DNA of 29,626 bases from an uncultured Collinsella sp. (GTDB taxonomy: Bacteria > Actinomycetota > Coriobacteriia > Coriobacteriales > Coriobacteriaceae): positions 1-29,626 of the forward strand of contig UQJV01000024.1 of the NCBI GenBank assembly GCA_900541475.1, in the 5' to 3' direction. This document shows, piece after piece, positions 15,457-22,672 of the stretch (position 1 is its first letter; every line of letters starts with the position of its first letter). The notes under the pieces are model-generated. The model did no database searches. It had not been told where the DNA came from and saw only the letters and a program-made list of their open reading frames with translations. A program made the position numbers and the translations under genes.

Positions 15457-15546
15457 TCACGCTTCGGAAGCTCAGCTCTCGAATAACACCTTATGTGGTC
15501 CAAGGTTATCAGCTCTGCCATGTGAACGGCGGCCTCATGGTGCCCA

Positions 15547-15569
15547 AAAGCCTGCGAACGGTAGGCTTT
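15547..15569 (-). terminator. Hairpin after the BglG-type gene (terminator or RAT-like)
   Basis: AAAGCCT/AGGCTTT stem with a 9-nt loop, followed by TTTTGGG on the minus strand. The minus-strand loop and 3' arm (TTCGCAGGC) resemble the TTCGCAGGC part of the E. coli bgl RAT, but the rest of that consensus is missing. With the structure at 15403-15456 it occupies the gap 15292-15594, which otherwise holds no gene. Confidence 0.5.
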
Positions 15570-15594
15570 CTTCCCCGAACGGTATAGAAAGCGC

Positions 15595-16452
15595 CTATTT
15601 GTCGGCTAACACCTCGCCCGTCACGTTGCCGGCATAGACCCGATTGACATGGAGCATGAGATACACCTTCTCCTCGGGCACGATGGAGGCATGATACGTT
15701 TCCTCGATAAGTTCTGCCATTTTGTCAACACAAGCCGCTATAGCCGGATGCTCTTCACAGAGAGGACGATAGAGCGCCGCATTATCGGTATTAAGCGGCT
15801 CCCCGGTGCGGACGCGCTCTAACAAGTAGCGTACATGAGTGTCATAGCGCGCATAGTCAAAAGCATCGCGGTCAACGGCGATAGCAAGATCTTTCTCGAT
15901 AATCGCTACGAGCTTTTCAATCAGACGTTCCTCGCGGCGGACGTCGTTTGACTTTGCCTTACTAGAACTTGCCATAACGCTGTTAACGATGCAGAGCGCG
16001 ATGCCTGCCCTCTCCCCGCGTGGCATAGATAAACCGAATTCGCGCTCTATGCCAGCATGGGCAAGCGCCGCAATCTTAAATTCAATGGGATATTGTTGCT
16101 GAACGTCACAAGAAAGCGGCATCTGAACATACATGTGCTCACGGCAGCGCTTGATGGCAAAACTGATATGGTCGGCAAGCGTAAAAGGGAGGTTCGCCGA
16201 CAGCTCACGCGAAATGTTGGTGCGCGCGACATCGGCAATCTGCGCACTAAATTCCATTACCTTGGGATCGATCTCGTTAAGAAGTGGCAGGTAGCGTGCA
16301 TCAACGTTGTAAAACGTGCGCTCAATCTGCGCAAGCGAAACCTCATCGGGGCCGTCAGGGAAACCAATGCCTTTCCCCAGCGCCACAAGCTCGGTTCCCT
16401 TATCGTTGACAAGCAAGGCGGCATTGTGATTAATGCGCTTAACGACCCTCAT
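15595..16452 (-). CDS. BglG/LicT/SacY-family transcriptional antiterminator
   Basis: 285 aa. The N-terminal CAT RNA-binding domain is intact (VVKRINHNAALLVND, then VALGKGIGF). Two PTS regulation domains follow; the PRD1 His is visible in LADHISFAI, and PRD2 has DTHVRYL and LMLHVNRV. These proteins bind a leader hairpin (RAT), block a terminator and are controlled by phosphorylation from HPr and the cognate EIIB. GGAGG lies 5 bases before the ATG. It is the gene before EIIBC, so the target leader is expected at 15292-15594 and possibly also upstream of its own start. Confidence 0.93.
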   Translation of the reverse strand: MRVVKRINHNAALLVNDKGTELVALGKGIGFPDGPDEVSLAQIERTFYNVDARYLPLLNEIDPKVMEFSAQIADVARTNISRELSANLPFTLADHISFAIKRCREHMYVQMPLSCDVQQQYPIEFKIAALAHAGIEREFGLSMPRGERAGIALCIVNSVMASSSKAKSNDVRREERLIEKLVAIIEKDLAIAVDRDAFDYARYDTHVRYLLERVRTGEPLNTDNAALYRPLCEEHPAIAACVDKMAELIEETYHASIVPEEKVYLMLHVNRVYAGNVTGEVLADK

Positions 16453-16568
16453 GATGCCTCCGAAAATAGGCGCAGCCGAAGGGCAAGCGCAATGAATTCC
16501 AGTTAAGATGGTTCGCCTCGATTATTCCACGCAACGTCACGCGAGACAAGCAAACCCGAGCTCCCACA

Positions 16569-16657
16569 ACCTACCAAAAAGGGACAGGTTTGTTTTGGCA
16601 GGTTTTATCTGGGGAAACGTAAACAGGGCCGCGACACTTATATGGCGTCGCGGCCCT
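16569..16657 (+). repeat. GGGACAGG stem-loop repeat, copy D (long form)
   Basis: CCTACCAAAA, AGGGACAGG, TTTTGGCAGG and TTTTATCTGG are followed by the 45-bp extension shared with copy C. It ends in the terminator at 16626-16656. It lies between the BglG-type gene and the transketolase operon end. Confidence 0.85.
16626..16656. terminator. Terminator of the transketolase operon
   Basis: GGGCCGCGAC and GTCGCGGCCC form a 10-bp perfect stem with an 11-nt loop. TGTTTACG follows on the minus strand and TTTTCC on the plus strand. Confidence 0.75.
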
Positions 16658-16699
16658 TTTCCTTGGAGAAGGATCGATTAGTTGAACGGGATGACCGTT

Positions 16700-16816
16700 C
16701 TAGTCTTCGAGTCCGCTATTGATGAGCTCCGCGATCTCAACGGGATCGGTGCTCGCGAGAGGCGGCGGTATACCCGATCGTCCTTGGTTGGCAGATACCA
16801 ATCCCGCGGAAGTCTT
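16700..16816 (-). other. Coding-like tail downstream of the transketolase C-subunit
   Basis: The minus-strand frame after the transketolase stop is open and reads like a protein end: SGIPPPLASTDPVEIAELI, then NSGLED and TAG. TAAGGAAG at the stop could be a ribosome-binding site, but only a TTG start is available. It may be the 3' remnant of a deleted gene. I do not recognise the family. Confidence 0.35.
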
Positions 16817-16818
16817 CC

Positions 16819-17757
16819 TTACAACACAGACCTGACCGCAGCTTCGATACCGTCGGCGTCCAAACCGTACTTGTGCAGCAAATCGACCGCAGGGCCGGAC
16901 TCGCCGTACACATCGCGCACGCCGACGCGTCGTATCGGCACCGGATGCTGCTCCGCGAGCACCGAAGCCACGGCCTCGCCAAGACCACCGATAACCGAAT
17001 GCTCCTCGGCGGTGACCACGCGACCGGTCTTCTTGGCGCTGGCAACCACCAGACACTCATCAAGCGGCTTGATCGTGTGCATGTTGATGACCTCGGCGTC
17101 AATACCATCGGCAGCGAGCGCCTCGGCAGCCTCAAGCGCCTCGGCGACCATGAGGCCGCATGCGACGATAGTCACATCGGACCCCTCGCGCACGACCACG
17201 CCGCGACCAATCTTGAACTCATAGTCCTCGCGGTCGTTGATGACCGGTGTTGCCAGGCGGCCGAAGCGCATGTAGACCGGTCCCTCAAACTCATAGGCGG
17301 CGCGCACGCAAGCGCGAGCCTCGATGTCATCGGCGGGAACGATTACCGTCATACCCGGGATCGTGCGCATGAGCGCGATGTCCTCGCAGCACTGATGCGT
17401 TGCGCCGTCTTCACCGACCGAGATACCCGCATGCGTGGCGCCAATTTTGACGTTGAGGTGCGGATAGCCGATGGAATTACGCACTTGTTCGTACGCACGG
17501 CCGGCGGCGAACATGGCAAAGGTACTCGCAAAGGCGACATGGCCCGTGGTCGCAATGCCAGCGGCGAGCCCCATCAAGTTGCTCTCGGCAATGCCGGCAT
17601 CGTAGAAGCGCTCAGGATGCGCAGCCTTAAACTTACCGGTCTGCGTGGCGGCGGCCAGGTCGGCATCGAGAACCACAAAGTCATCGCGCTCATTGCCCAG
17701 CTCGACAAGTGCCTCGCCATAGCTAACGCGCGTGGCGACTTTCTTGACGTCTGCCAT
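16819..17757 (-). CDS. Transketolase, C-terminal subunit (split type)
   Basis: 312 aa. It holds the pyrimidine-binding domain and C-terminal domain of a split transketolase. Motifs include YGEALVELG, the DADLAAATQTGKF start of the Pyr domain, GIAESNLMGLAAGIA with the conserved Glu that activates thiamine diphosphate, FASTFAMFAAGRAYEQVR, and HAGISVGEDGATHQ. The C-terminal domain ends in LHKYGLDADGIEAAVRSVL. It pairs with the N-subunit immediately upstream: TAATG overlaps stop and start by one base, indicating translational coupling. The reaction is two-carbon transfer between ketose and aldose phosphates in the pentose phosphate pathway. It closes the sugar locus. Confidence 0.95.
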   Translation of the reverse strand: MADVKKVATRVSYGEALVELGNERDDFVVLDADLAAATQTGKFKAAHPERFYDAGIAESNLMGLAAGIATTGHVAFASTFAMFAAGRAYEQVRNSIGYPHLNVKIGATHAGISVGEDGATHQCCEDIALMRTIPGMTVIVPADDIEARACVRAAYEFEGPVYMRFGRLATPVINDREDYEFKIGRGVVVREGSDVTIVACGLMVAEALEAAEALAADGIDAEVINMHTIKPLDECLVVASAKKTGRVVTAEEHSVIGGLGEAVASVLAEQHPVPIRRVGVRDVYGESGPAVDLLHKYGLDADGIEAAVRSVL

Positions 17758-18587
17758 TAGAGCTCCTCCCCTGCTGCCGTGAGCTCGGCCATGGCCTGCT
17801 CAAACTGCTCATCGTTGGGCGCCTTGCCGTGCCAGCCCACCTGGTTTTCCATAAAGGAGACGCCCTTGCCCTTCACCGTCTCGGCGATAATGGCCACGGG
17901 CGAGTCGCTCACTTTGCGGGCCTCGGCAAAGGCGGCGGCAATCTGCGCCATGTCATTACCGTCGGCAAGCTCGATCACATGCCACTTAAAGGCGCGGAAC
18001 TTGTCGGCAAGCGGCATAGCCGAGTTAACTTCGTCGATACTGCCGTCAATTTGCAGGCCATTGTGATCGACGATAGCGACGAGGTTATCCAAGTCGTGGT
18101 TGCCGGCGAACATGGCCGCCTCCCACACCTGGCCCTCCTCGCACTCGCCGTCGCCCAACAGCGTGTAGACGCGGTAGCTGTCACCCCAGTGCTTTGCGGC
18201 GAGTGCCATTCCAACCGCGGCGGAGATACCCTGACCGAGCGATCCGGTAGACATGTCGACGCCCGGCGTGTCATTCATATTGGGATGGCCCTGCAGGCGG
18301 CTGCCGATATGACGGAGCGTCTCGAGCTCCTCCTTGGGAAAGAACCCGCGTTCGGCGAGCACGGCATAGAGCGCCGGAGCGCAATGTCCCTTGGAGAGCA
18401 CAAAGCGATCGCGCTCGGCGCGGCTCGGATTCGCCGGGTCAACATCCATTTCCTCAAAGTAGAGGTAGGTCATAATGTCGGCGGCGCCAAGCGATCCGCC
18501 CGGATGCCCCGACTTGGCGGCGTGAACCGCAGTCACGACACCCTTCCTGACCTCATTGGCGACCTTCGCCAGCTCCTGGTTGGTCAT
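17757..18587 (-). CDS. Transketolase, N-terminal (thiamine diphosphate-binding) subunit
   Basis: 276 aa from the ATG at 18587, which has AGAGGA upstream. The reading frame is open 345 bases further upstream, but that part is an unrelated pseudogene separated by a terminator. Motifs: HAAKSGHPGGSLGAADI, the GHCAPALYAVLAERG loop, and the thiamine motif GDGECEEGQVWEAAMFA ending in VDHNGLQIDG. The length is usual for the split form. It is coupled to the C-subunit by a one-base overlap. Confidence 0.95.
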   Translation of the reverse strand: MTNQELAKVANEVRKGVVTAVHAAKSGHPGGSLGAADIMTYLYFEEMDVDPANPSRAERDRFVLSKGHCAPALYAVLAERGFFPKEELETLRHIGSRLQGHPNMNDTPGVDMSTGSLGQGISAAVGMALAAKHWGDSYRVYTLLGDGECEEGQVWEAAMFAGNHDLDNLVAIVDHNGLQIDGSIDEVNSAMPLADKFRAFKWHVIELADGNDMAQIAAAFAEARKVSDSPVAIIAETVKGKGVSFMENQVGWHGKAPNDEQFEQAMAELTAAGEEL

Positions 18588-18610
18588 ACGAATTCCTCTC
18601 TTGAAAACAA

Positions 18611-18639
18611 CCCCGGCACTGGATGATGCGATGCCGGGG
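18611..18639 (-). terminator. Terminator between the chimeric pseudogene and the transketolase genes
   Basis: CCCCGGCA (18611-18618) and TGCCGGGG (18632-18639) form an 8-bp stem. TTGTTTTC follows on the minus strand. It lies within the open frame upstream of the transketolase ATG, which supports the start at 18587. Confidence 0.75.
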
Positions 18640-18643
18640 CAAT

Positions 18644-18932
18644 TCACTCTTTTAAGCCCGCGCGACGACCTATTCCAGTCAGCTTCGAGGGAGGCGAGAC
18701 CTTGATCGGTCAGCGGGTGGTGCAGCCACTTCTTGAGCGCGGGCATAGGCACGGTCGCGATGTCGGCGGAGTCAACGTCTTCCTGCGTCAGCTCCTTCTC
18801 GATACCCAGGCCACCCTGGGCCTCAACCTTGCGCTCAATGCCACAGGCGGCGCATTCATTCTGAATCGCCTTCTGGGCCATATACGCGTAGGCGATACCC
18901 AAGGTACAGACGGCACCACCTGCGATCTTCAT
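18644..18932 (-). pseudogene. Chimeric remnant: fructose-type PTS EIIB head joined to FSA/transaldolase tail
   Basis: The first roughly 57 residues follow the fructose EIIB pattern (MKI, Cys loop, GIA-YMA, KVEAQGGLGIE-ELT-EDV), but the active loop is VCTLGIAYAY instead of ACPTGIAHTY, losing Pro and His. The frame then changes family: ADIATVPMPALKKWLHHPLT, then DQGL, is the C-terminal end of fructose-6-phosphate aldolase/TalC proteins. The junction falls near ADIA, a short stretch that suits both families. A shift of one base after ADWNR would restore the usual AGLKE end and a TGA at 18644-18646, just before a terminator. So a deletion fused two genes and a later frameshift broke the tail. The EIIB start has a poor ribosome-binding site. 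The intact transaldolase gene upstream belongs to another subfamily with a different end. Confidence 0.7.
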
Positions 18933-18979
18933 TTTTCAGATGGCGTGCCAGACGGAAATTTCACCCTGAAACACAAAAG

Positions 18980-19020
18980 CCCCAAGTCAACAAAAGCCAG
19001 GAGCCTTTGCCAACTTGGGG
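18980..19020 (-). terminator. Terminator of the transaldolase gene
   Basis: Outer arms CCCCAAGT (18980-18987) and ACTTGGGG (19013-19020) enclose an inner CAAAAGCC/GGCTTTTG-like helix. GCTTTTGTG follows on the minus strand. Confidence 0.8.
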
Positions 19021-19102
19021 CATTACGAGTCGCCGCCGTACAGGCAACGACGACCCTTACTCCTTCTGCCATCAACCGATATGGACGACTCGGCTTATCC
19101 GG

Positions 19103-19807
19103 TTACGGCAGGATGTGGAATCCAAGCGTTTCGATATCACGCGCGAAACCCTTAACGGTGTCGAGCGAATACTCCATGAGGTCCTTACCGACGTTCTTGC
19201 GCTTGGCCAGGATGCTGTTGGGAACGGTAATGATCTGGCACCCCACGGACTCGGCCTGATAGATATTCAGCAGCTCACGGGTAGACGCCCAGAGCACCTC
19301 ACACTGCGGCTTTGCCGCGGCCTTTTTGACAGACTCAGCCATCAACGGCAGCGGATCAACGCCGGTATCGGCAATACGGCCGGCGAAGATAGAGATGATA
19401 GACGGCGTCTCAGCGGAGACAGCGTCCACAAACTCATCGACCTGCTCGGGAGTAAAGATCGTCGTAACATTCACCTTGATGCCGTCGGCGGAAAGACGTT
19501 TAACGAGCGCCGCGGTCGACTCACCCTTGGTATTGAGTGCGGGAATCTTGACATACACATTGTCAGCCCAAGTCGCAATCTCGCGAGCCTCGGCCTCCAT
19601 GCCCGCCTCATCGTCCGCAAAGACCTCAAACGAAACCGAGACATCGGTGATGTGCTCGAGCACGGTCTTGGCGAACTCGCGGTAATCGGTCACGCCACCC
19701 GCCTTCATAAGCGATGGGTTAGTCGTAAAGCCCTGAACGTTACCGTTCTCGGCCATGTCGAGCATGCCCTCGAGATTGGCACCGTCGGCAAATACCTTGA
19801 TTGCCAT
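19103..19807 (-). CDS. Transaldolase / fructose-6-phosphate aldolase-like protein
   Basis: 234 aa, slightly longer than FSA (about 220). TIM-barrel transaldolase motifs: GFTTNPSLMKAGGV at the start, the Schiff-base Lys87 in NVYVKIPALNTKGE, VNVTTIFTPEQ, and SIFAGRIADTG. The C-terminus (ITVPNSILAKRKNVGKDL and onward) is unlike the HPLTDKGL end of TalC, placing it in another subfamily. It probably performs dihydroxyacetone transfer or aldol cleavage of a ketose phosphate. AAGGAG lies 7 bases before the ATG. It is downstream of the UTRA regulator (91-bp gap) and ends in its own terminator. With the transketolase pair it gives the locus a small pentose phosphate module. Confidence 0.88.
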   Translation of the reverse strand: MAIKVFADGANLEGMLDMAENGNVQGFTTNPSLMKAGGVTDYREFAKTVLEHITDVSVSFEVFADDEAGMEAEAREIATWADNVYVKIPALNTKGESTAALVKRLSADGIKVNVTTIFTPEQVDEFVDAVSAETPSIISIFAGRIADTGVDPLPLMAESVKKAAAKPQCEVLWASTRELLNIYQAESVGCQIITVPNSILAKRKNVGKDLMEYSLDTVKGFARDIETLGFHILP

Positions 19808-19898
19808 AATGTACTCCTTACATACATGATGATATAGAAATGTACGGACTGAATTGTTTGCAAAAGTGCCGCCGCGTCAGAGCGGAACGGAGAACCCC

Positions 19899-20636
19899 TT
19901 AATCGAGTTCGATCTCGAGGTGATAGAGGTCGGCGCGGTAGAACGACTCCACATACTCACGGGGCACATTCTGCTGGTCATGAGAAACCCTCGTAATGTT
20001 AAGCAACGGAGCACCGGCGCTGATGCCCAAAAGCTCGGCCTGCTCGTCGGTAGCAACGCAAGCTCCAATCTTTTGGCTCACACGGCTCCAGCGAATATCG
20101 CACGAGTTATTGAGATAAGAGCGAAGCGATTCCTTGGAAAAGTCGCGCTCCGCAATATGCGGAACATAACCGTCTTCGTAATAAATCGTCTCCAGATAGA
20201 ATGAGCGATCGCCCGACACGCGCACACGGCGAAGGCAAAAGGCCTCTGTGCCCTCAGCCAAGCCCAGCTCGTGGGCAACGTGCTGAGGCATGGTTACAAC
20301 GCCAGACTCAATCAAACGTTTTTGAGGCGCTGCAAACTCGTCCACATTCTTTTTGATATAGCTCGAGACACGCTTAGGCGAGCTAAGTGGCACGTTGGCA
20401 ATAACCTCGGATCCGCGGCCGCGCTTCTTCTCAATCAAGCCATTATTAGAAAGCAGCTCCATCGCTTTGCGCGCCGTTGCACGCGAAACGTCATAGCGCT
20501 TCATAAGATCGCTTTCGGAGGGAATGTAATCGCCAATCTTGTAGGCACCGCTCGTAATTCCCTGGAACAAGATATCGTACAGCTGAGAGTACAGCTGTTC
20601 CTTGCCGCTAAAATCGAGCTCAGACGTATCGGTCAT
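19899..20636 (-). CDS. GntR-family regulator, HutC/UTRA subfamily
   Basis: 245 aa from the second of two adjacent ATGs (20636), which has the better spacing to GGGGAGG. The N-terminal winged helix is clear (YKIGDYIPSESDLMKRYDVS, then ARKAMELLSNNGLIEKKRGRG). The C-terminal UTRA effector domain has the usual FCLRRVRVSGDRSFYLETIYY and LLNITRVSHDQQNVPREYVES. UTRA domains bind phosphosugars or related small molecules. It sits in the middle of the sugar locus and is the obvious local regulator; a palindrome lies directly upstream (20692-20705). Confidence 0.92.
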   Translation of the reverse strand: MTDTSELDFSGKEQLYSQLYDILFQGITSGAYKIGDYIPSESDLMKRYDVSRATARKAMELLSNNGLIEKKRGRGSEVIANVPLSSPKRVSSYIKKNVDEFAAPQKRLIESGVVTMPQHVAHELGLAEGTEAFCLRRVRVSGDRSFYLETIYYEDGYVPHIAERDFSKESLRSYLNNSCDIRWSRVSQKIGACVATDEQAELLGISAGAPLLNITRVSHDQQNVPREYVESFYRADLYHLEIELD

Positions 20637-20686
20637 CATCCCTCCCCTATCTGGACTAATTCTCTAAATCCTTGATATCAGGTGCT

Positions 20687-20724
20687 GTCTTTTAACAAAT
20701 GTTAACTGCATAATCTCAAAAGAC
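20687..20724. promoter_or_regulatory. Operator candidate upstream of the UTRA regulator
   Basis: TTAACA-AA-TGTTAA (20692-20705) is a 6-bp dyad. GTCTTTT (20687-20693) and AAAAGAC (20718-20724) form an outer dyad. On the minus strand TTAACA could itself be a -35 with TGATAT 19 bp downstream, so binding would block transcription. I did not see the same palindrome upstream of the aldolase gene. Confidence 0.5.
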
Positions 20725-20794
20725 ACACATCGATAACGCTGCCCGCGTATATTCCACTCCAGCCGAGCATACTCCACCGACTCACCACCATCTT

Positions 20795-20822
20795 GGGGCA
20801 TTCTTTATGCAAAGAATGCCCC
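20795..20822 (-). terminator. Hairpin after the kinase-DeoC gene
   Basis: GGGGCATTCTTT and AAAGAATGCCCC form a perfect 12-bp stem with a 4-nt loop, nine bases beyond the stop. No U-run follows, so it may be a 3'-end stabiliser or an intrinsic terminator relying on the U-rich part of the stem. Confidence 0.6.
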
Positions 20823-20831
20823 AGACTGCCT

Positions 20832-22136
20832 CTAGCGCGCGCCGAAAAGCTTGCGCGGGCTGGCACTCGCGCCGATACGATCGGCACCGGCGCCGGACAT
20901 AAGTGCAAGATCTTCTTTCGTGCGAACGCCGCCCGATGCCTTGACCTTTACACGGCCGCCCAACTCTTGAGCAAACAGATAGACATCCTCAACCTGGGCA
21001 CCAGCCGTACCAAAGCCCGTAGACGTCTTAATAAAGTCTGCGCCGGCAGCCTCGACGGCATGACAGATCGGCTTTTTGGTTTCCTGCGCCAAATAGCACG
21101 TTTCGACAATGACCTTGAGCGTCGCATTGGGCACGGCCTCGCGCACGGCTCGAATATCGTCCTCGATGGCCTGGTAATCGCGAGCTTTGACCATGCCCTG
21201 GTCAATCACCATGTCGATTTCGGAGGCACCGTTGGCGTAGGCATCGGCCGCTTCGGCGGCTTTCGCAGCGCTCGTCATATAGCCAAGCGGGAAAGCGATG
21301 ACCGTGGTGAGCGCAAGGTCGGGATAGGCCTTGTGAGCACGGGCGATATACGAAGGCGGGATGCATGCGCTGGCACAACCGTACTCGAATGCCTCGGCAC
21401 AAACGGCATCAATCTGATCCCAGGTCGCCGTCGGCTTAAGCAATGTGTAGTCAATGCGCGAGCAGAGGTCCTCATCAGTAAACTCTGCCCCCGCCTTGGC
21501 GGCAATGGCGGCAACCGACGAGGGATCGTCCAGATACTCATCGACCTTGGCCAAAAAGCCCGGATAGTCAACGGCATCGACATTGGTCACGTCAAGCTCA
21601 ATGGTATGACCCAGCTCAAACGTATCATAGCCGCGGTTTTTGATGCGGTCGACAAGGATATCCAAATCGACCAGGTCGTCGCCCTTGCTACGATCTTCGA
21701 GCACATCGCCCTTGTGATAATGCGTCACAATGTGCGCAAGATGACGCGTCGGCTTAAGATCGCGAGCACGGTAGCGCTTGCTGATCATAACGGGATCGGC
21801 GACAAGACGAATCGTGAGCACACGGTAGCCGTGCTTGTCTGCCAGCTCGGCGAGCCTGTCGTGCTGCTTAGCGGAAAACGGATAATCGCACATAATCTGC
21901 GGCCCATCCGCCATGGCGACATCGAGGCGACGGAACCACTCCTGAAGAGCGTTCGCATCAACCTGCGCCTTTTCCTCGGCATTGTTAAAGCCGTACGTAT
22001 CCCAATACTCTTCTTTAACGTCGTCAAGCGAGACGCTCAAAAAGCTCTCGGATGTATGGCGAGCCTTGATGCGATCTGCCAAATCGGTTTTGCCCGTAGC
22101 CGGAGGTCCGGCAAGCAAAATCAGCGTCTTCTCCAT
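20832..22136 (-). CDS. P-loop kinase fused to deoxyribose-phosphate aldolase
   Basis: 434 aa in one frame. Residues 1 to about 205 are a P-loop kinase-like domain of the AAA_33/zeta-toxin-like type: Walker A GPPATGKT at 10-17, VSLDD near 35-39, and Arg-rich RYRARDLKPTRH near 121-132 as a possible lid. Residues about 218-434 are a complete DeoC: IDYTLLKPTAT, Asp308 in SEIDMVIDQG, Schiff-base Lys370 in ADFIKTSTGFGTAGA, and Lys399 in KASGGVRT, matching Asp102, Lys167 and Lys201 of the E. coli enzyme. DeoC cleaves 2-deoxyribose-5-phosphate to acetaldehyde and glyceraldehyde-3-phosphate. Ordinary DeoC is about 220 aa, so the kinase is an addition. It might phosphorylate a deoxysugar to feed the aldolase, but the kinase substrate is not readable. 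The TPR-like gene lies 26 bp upstream. Confidence 0.85.
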   Translation of the reverse strand: MEKTLILLAGPPATGKTDLADRIKARHTSESFLSVSLDDVKEEYWDTYGFNNAEEKAQVDANALQEWFRRLDVAMADGPQIMCDYPFSAKQHDRLAELADKHGYRVLTIRLVADPVMISKRYRARDLKPTRHLAHIVTHYHKGDVLEDRSKGDDLVDLDILVDRIKNRGYDTFELGHTIELDVTNVDAVDYPGFLAKVDEYLDDPSSVAAIAAKAGAEFTDEDLCSRIDYTLLKPTATWDQIDAVCAEAFEYGCASACIPPSYIARAHKAYPDLALTTVIAFPLGYMTSAAKAAEAADAYANGASEIDMVIDQGMVKARDYQAIEDDIRAVREAVPNATLKVIVETCYLAQETKKPICHAVEAAGADFIKTSTGFGTAGAQVEDVYLFAQELGGRVKVKASGGVRTKEDLALMSGAGADRIGASASPRKLFGAR

Positions 22137-22162
22137 GCTGGGAAACCCTTCTTACTACCCGA

Positions 22163-22555
22163 TTATTTGCCACGAAGCTGGTCTTTGGAGATAGCAAGCA
22201 TCTCGGTAACCTTGTCCATGTAATACTTGATAGCCTCATCGTCTTTCGCTTCGGCGGCAGCCGCACGCTTCTTGTTGTACAGCTTGACCAGTGCCGCAGA
22301 CGCCTTGCCCATCGTGCGATTGACTTCCAGGCTTTGCTCGTATGCCTCAACGGCCTCGTCGACCATGTTGGCATCGGCATAAAGCTTGCCAATCTCGTTT
22401 AGAACGTTTGCGGCAGCGACGCCTTCCTTGCCCTCGAGCTCGGAACGCTTTGCCTTAACGGCGTCGAGAACGGCATCTCGATCGAGAACGGGTGCGGTCT
22501 CGGCTGCAGCGGAGGCCACCTTCTCCTTTTTCTTGCCAAATCCAAACAAACCCAT
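22163..22555 (-). CDS. Small TPR-like protein of unknown function
   Basis: 130 aa. The N-terminus is basic and Gly/Phe-rich (GLFGFGKKKEKV), like a membrane-surface anchor. The rest is helical with a TPR-like repeat (AANVLNEIGKLYADANMVDE, then AVEAYEQSLEVNRTMGKASA), followed by a charged helix (AEAKDDEAIKYYMDKVTEML). It is not an enzyme by any motif I see. It lies between the EIIC terminator and the kinase-DeoC gene, probably co-transcribed with the latter. A role in scaffolding the PTS or its enzymes is a guess from position only. Confidence 0.65.
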   Translation of the reverse strand: MGLFGFGKKKEKVASAAAETAPVLDRDAVLDAVKAKRSELEGKEGVAAANVLNEIGKLYADANMVDEAVEAYEQSLEVNRTMGKASAALVKLYNKKRAAAAEAKDDEAIKYYMDKVTEMLAISKDQLRGK

Positions 22556-22586
22556 TGGAAACCTCCACTAGCAGTAATAAACGAAA

Positions 22587-22628
22587 GGGGTTGTTCCCCT
22601 GCCGGGGACCAGGCACAGGAACAACCCC
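22587..22628 (-). terminator. Terminator of the aldolase-PTS transcript
   Basis: GGGGTTGTTCC (22587-22597) pairs with GGAACAACCCC (22618-22628), with an inner TGCC/GGCA helix. TTTCGTTTATT follows on the minus strand. It separates the EIIC gene from the TPR and kinase-DeoC genes. Confidence 0.85.
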
Positions 22629-22672
22629 CCTTAAAGAAAGACTTGGACCTTCGTCAGGCGCTACAAGAATCC

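Noticed and set aside
19021..19060. VVVACTAAT-like frame with AAGGAG after the transaldolase gene, resembling another EIIB start
   Set aside because: Only about ten residues, no ATG/GTG/TTG at the right place, and it runs into the terminator.
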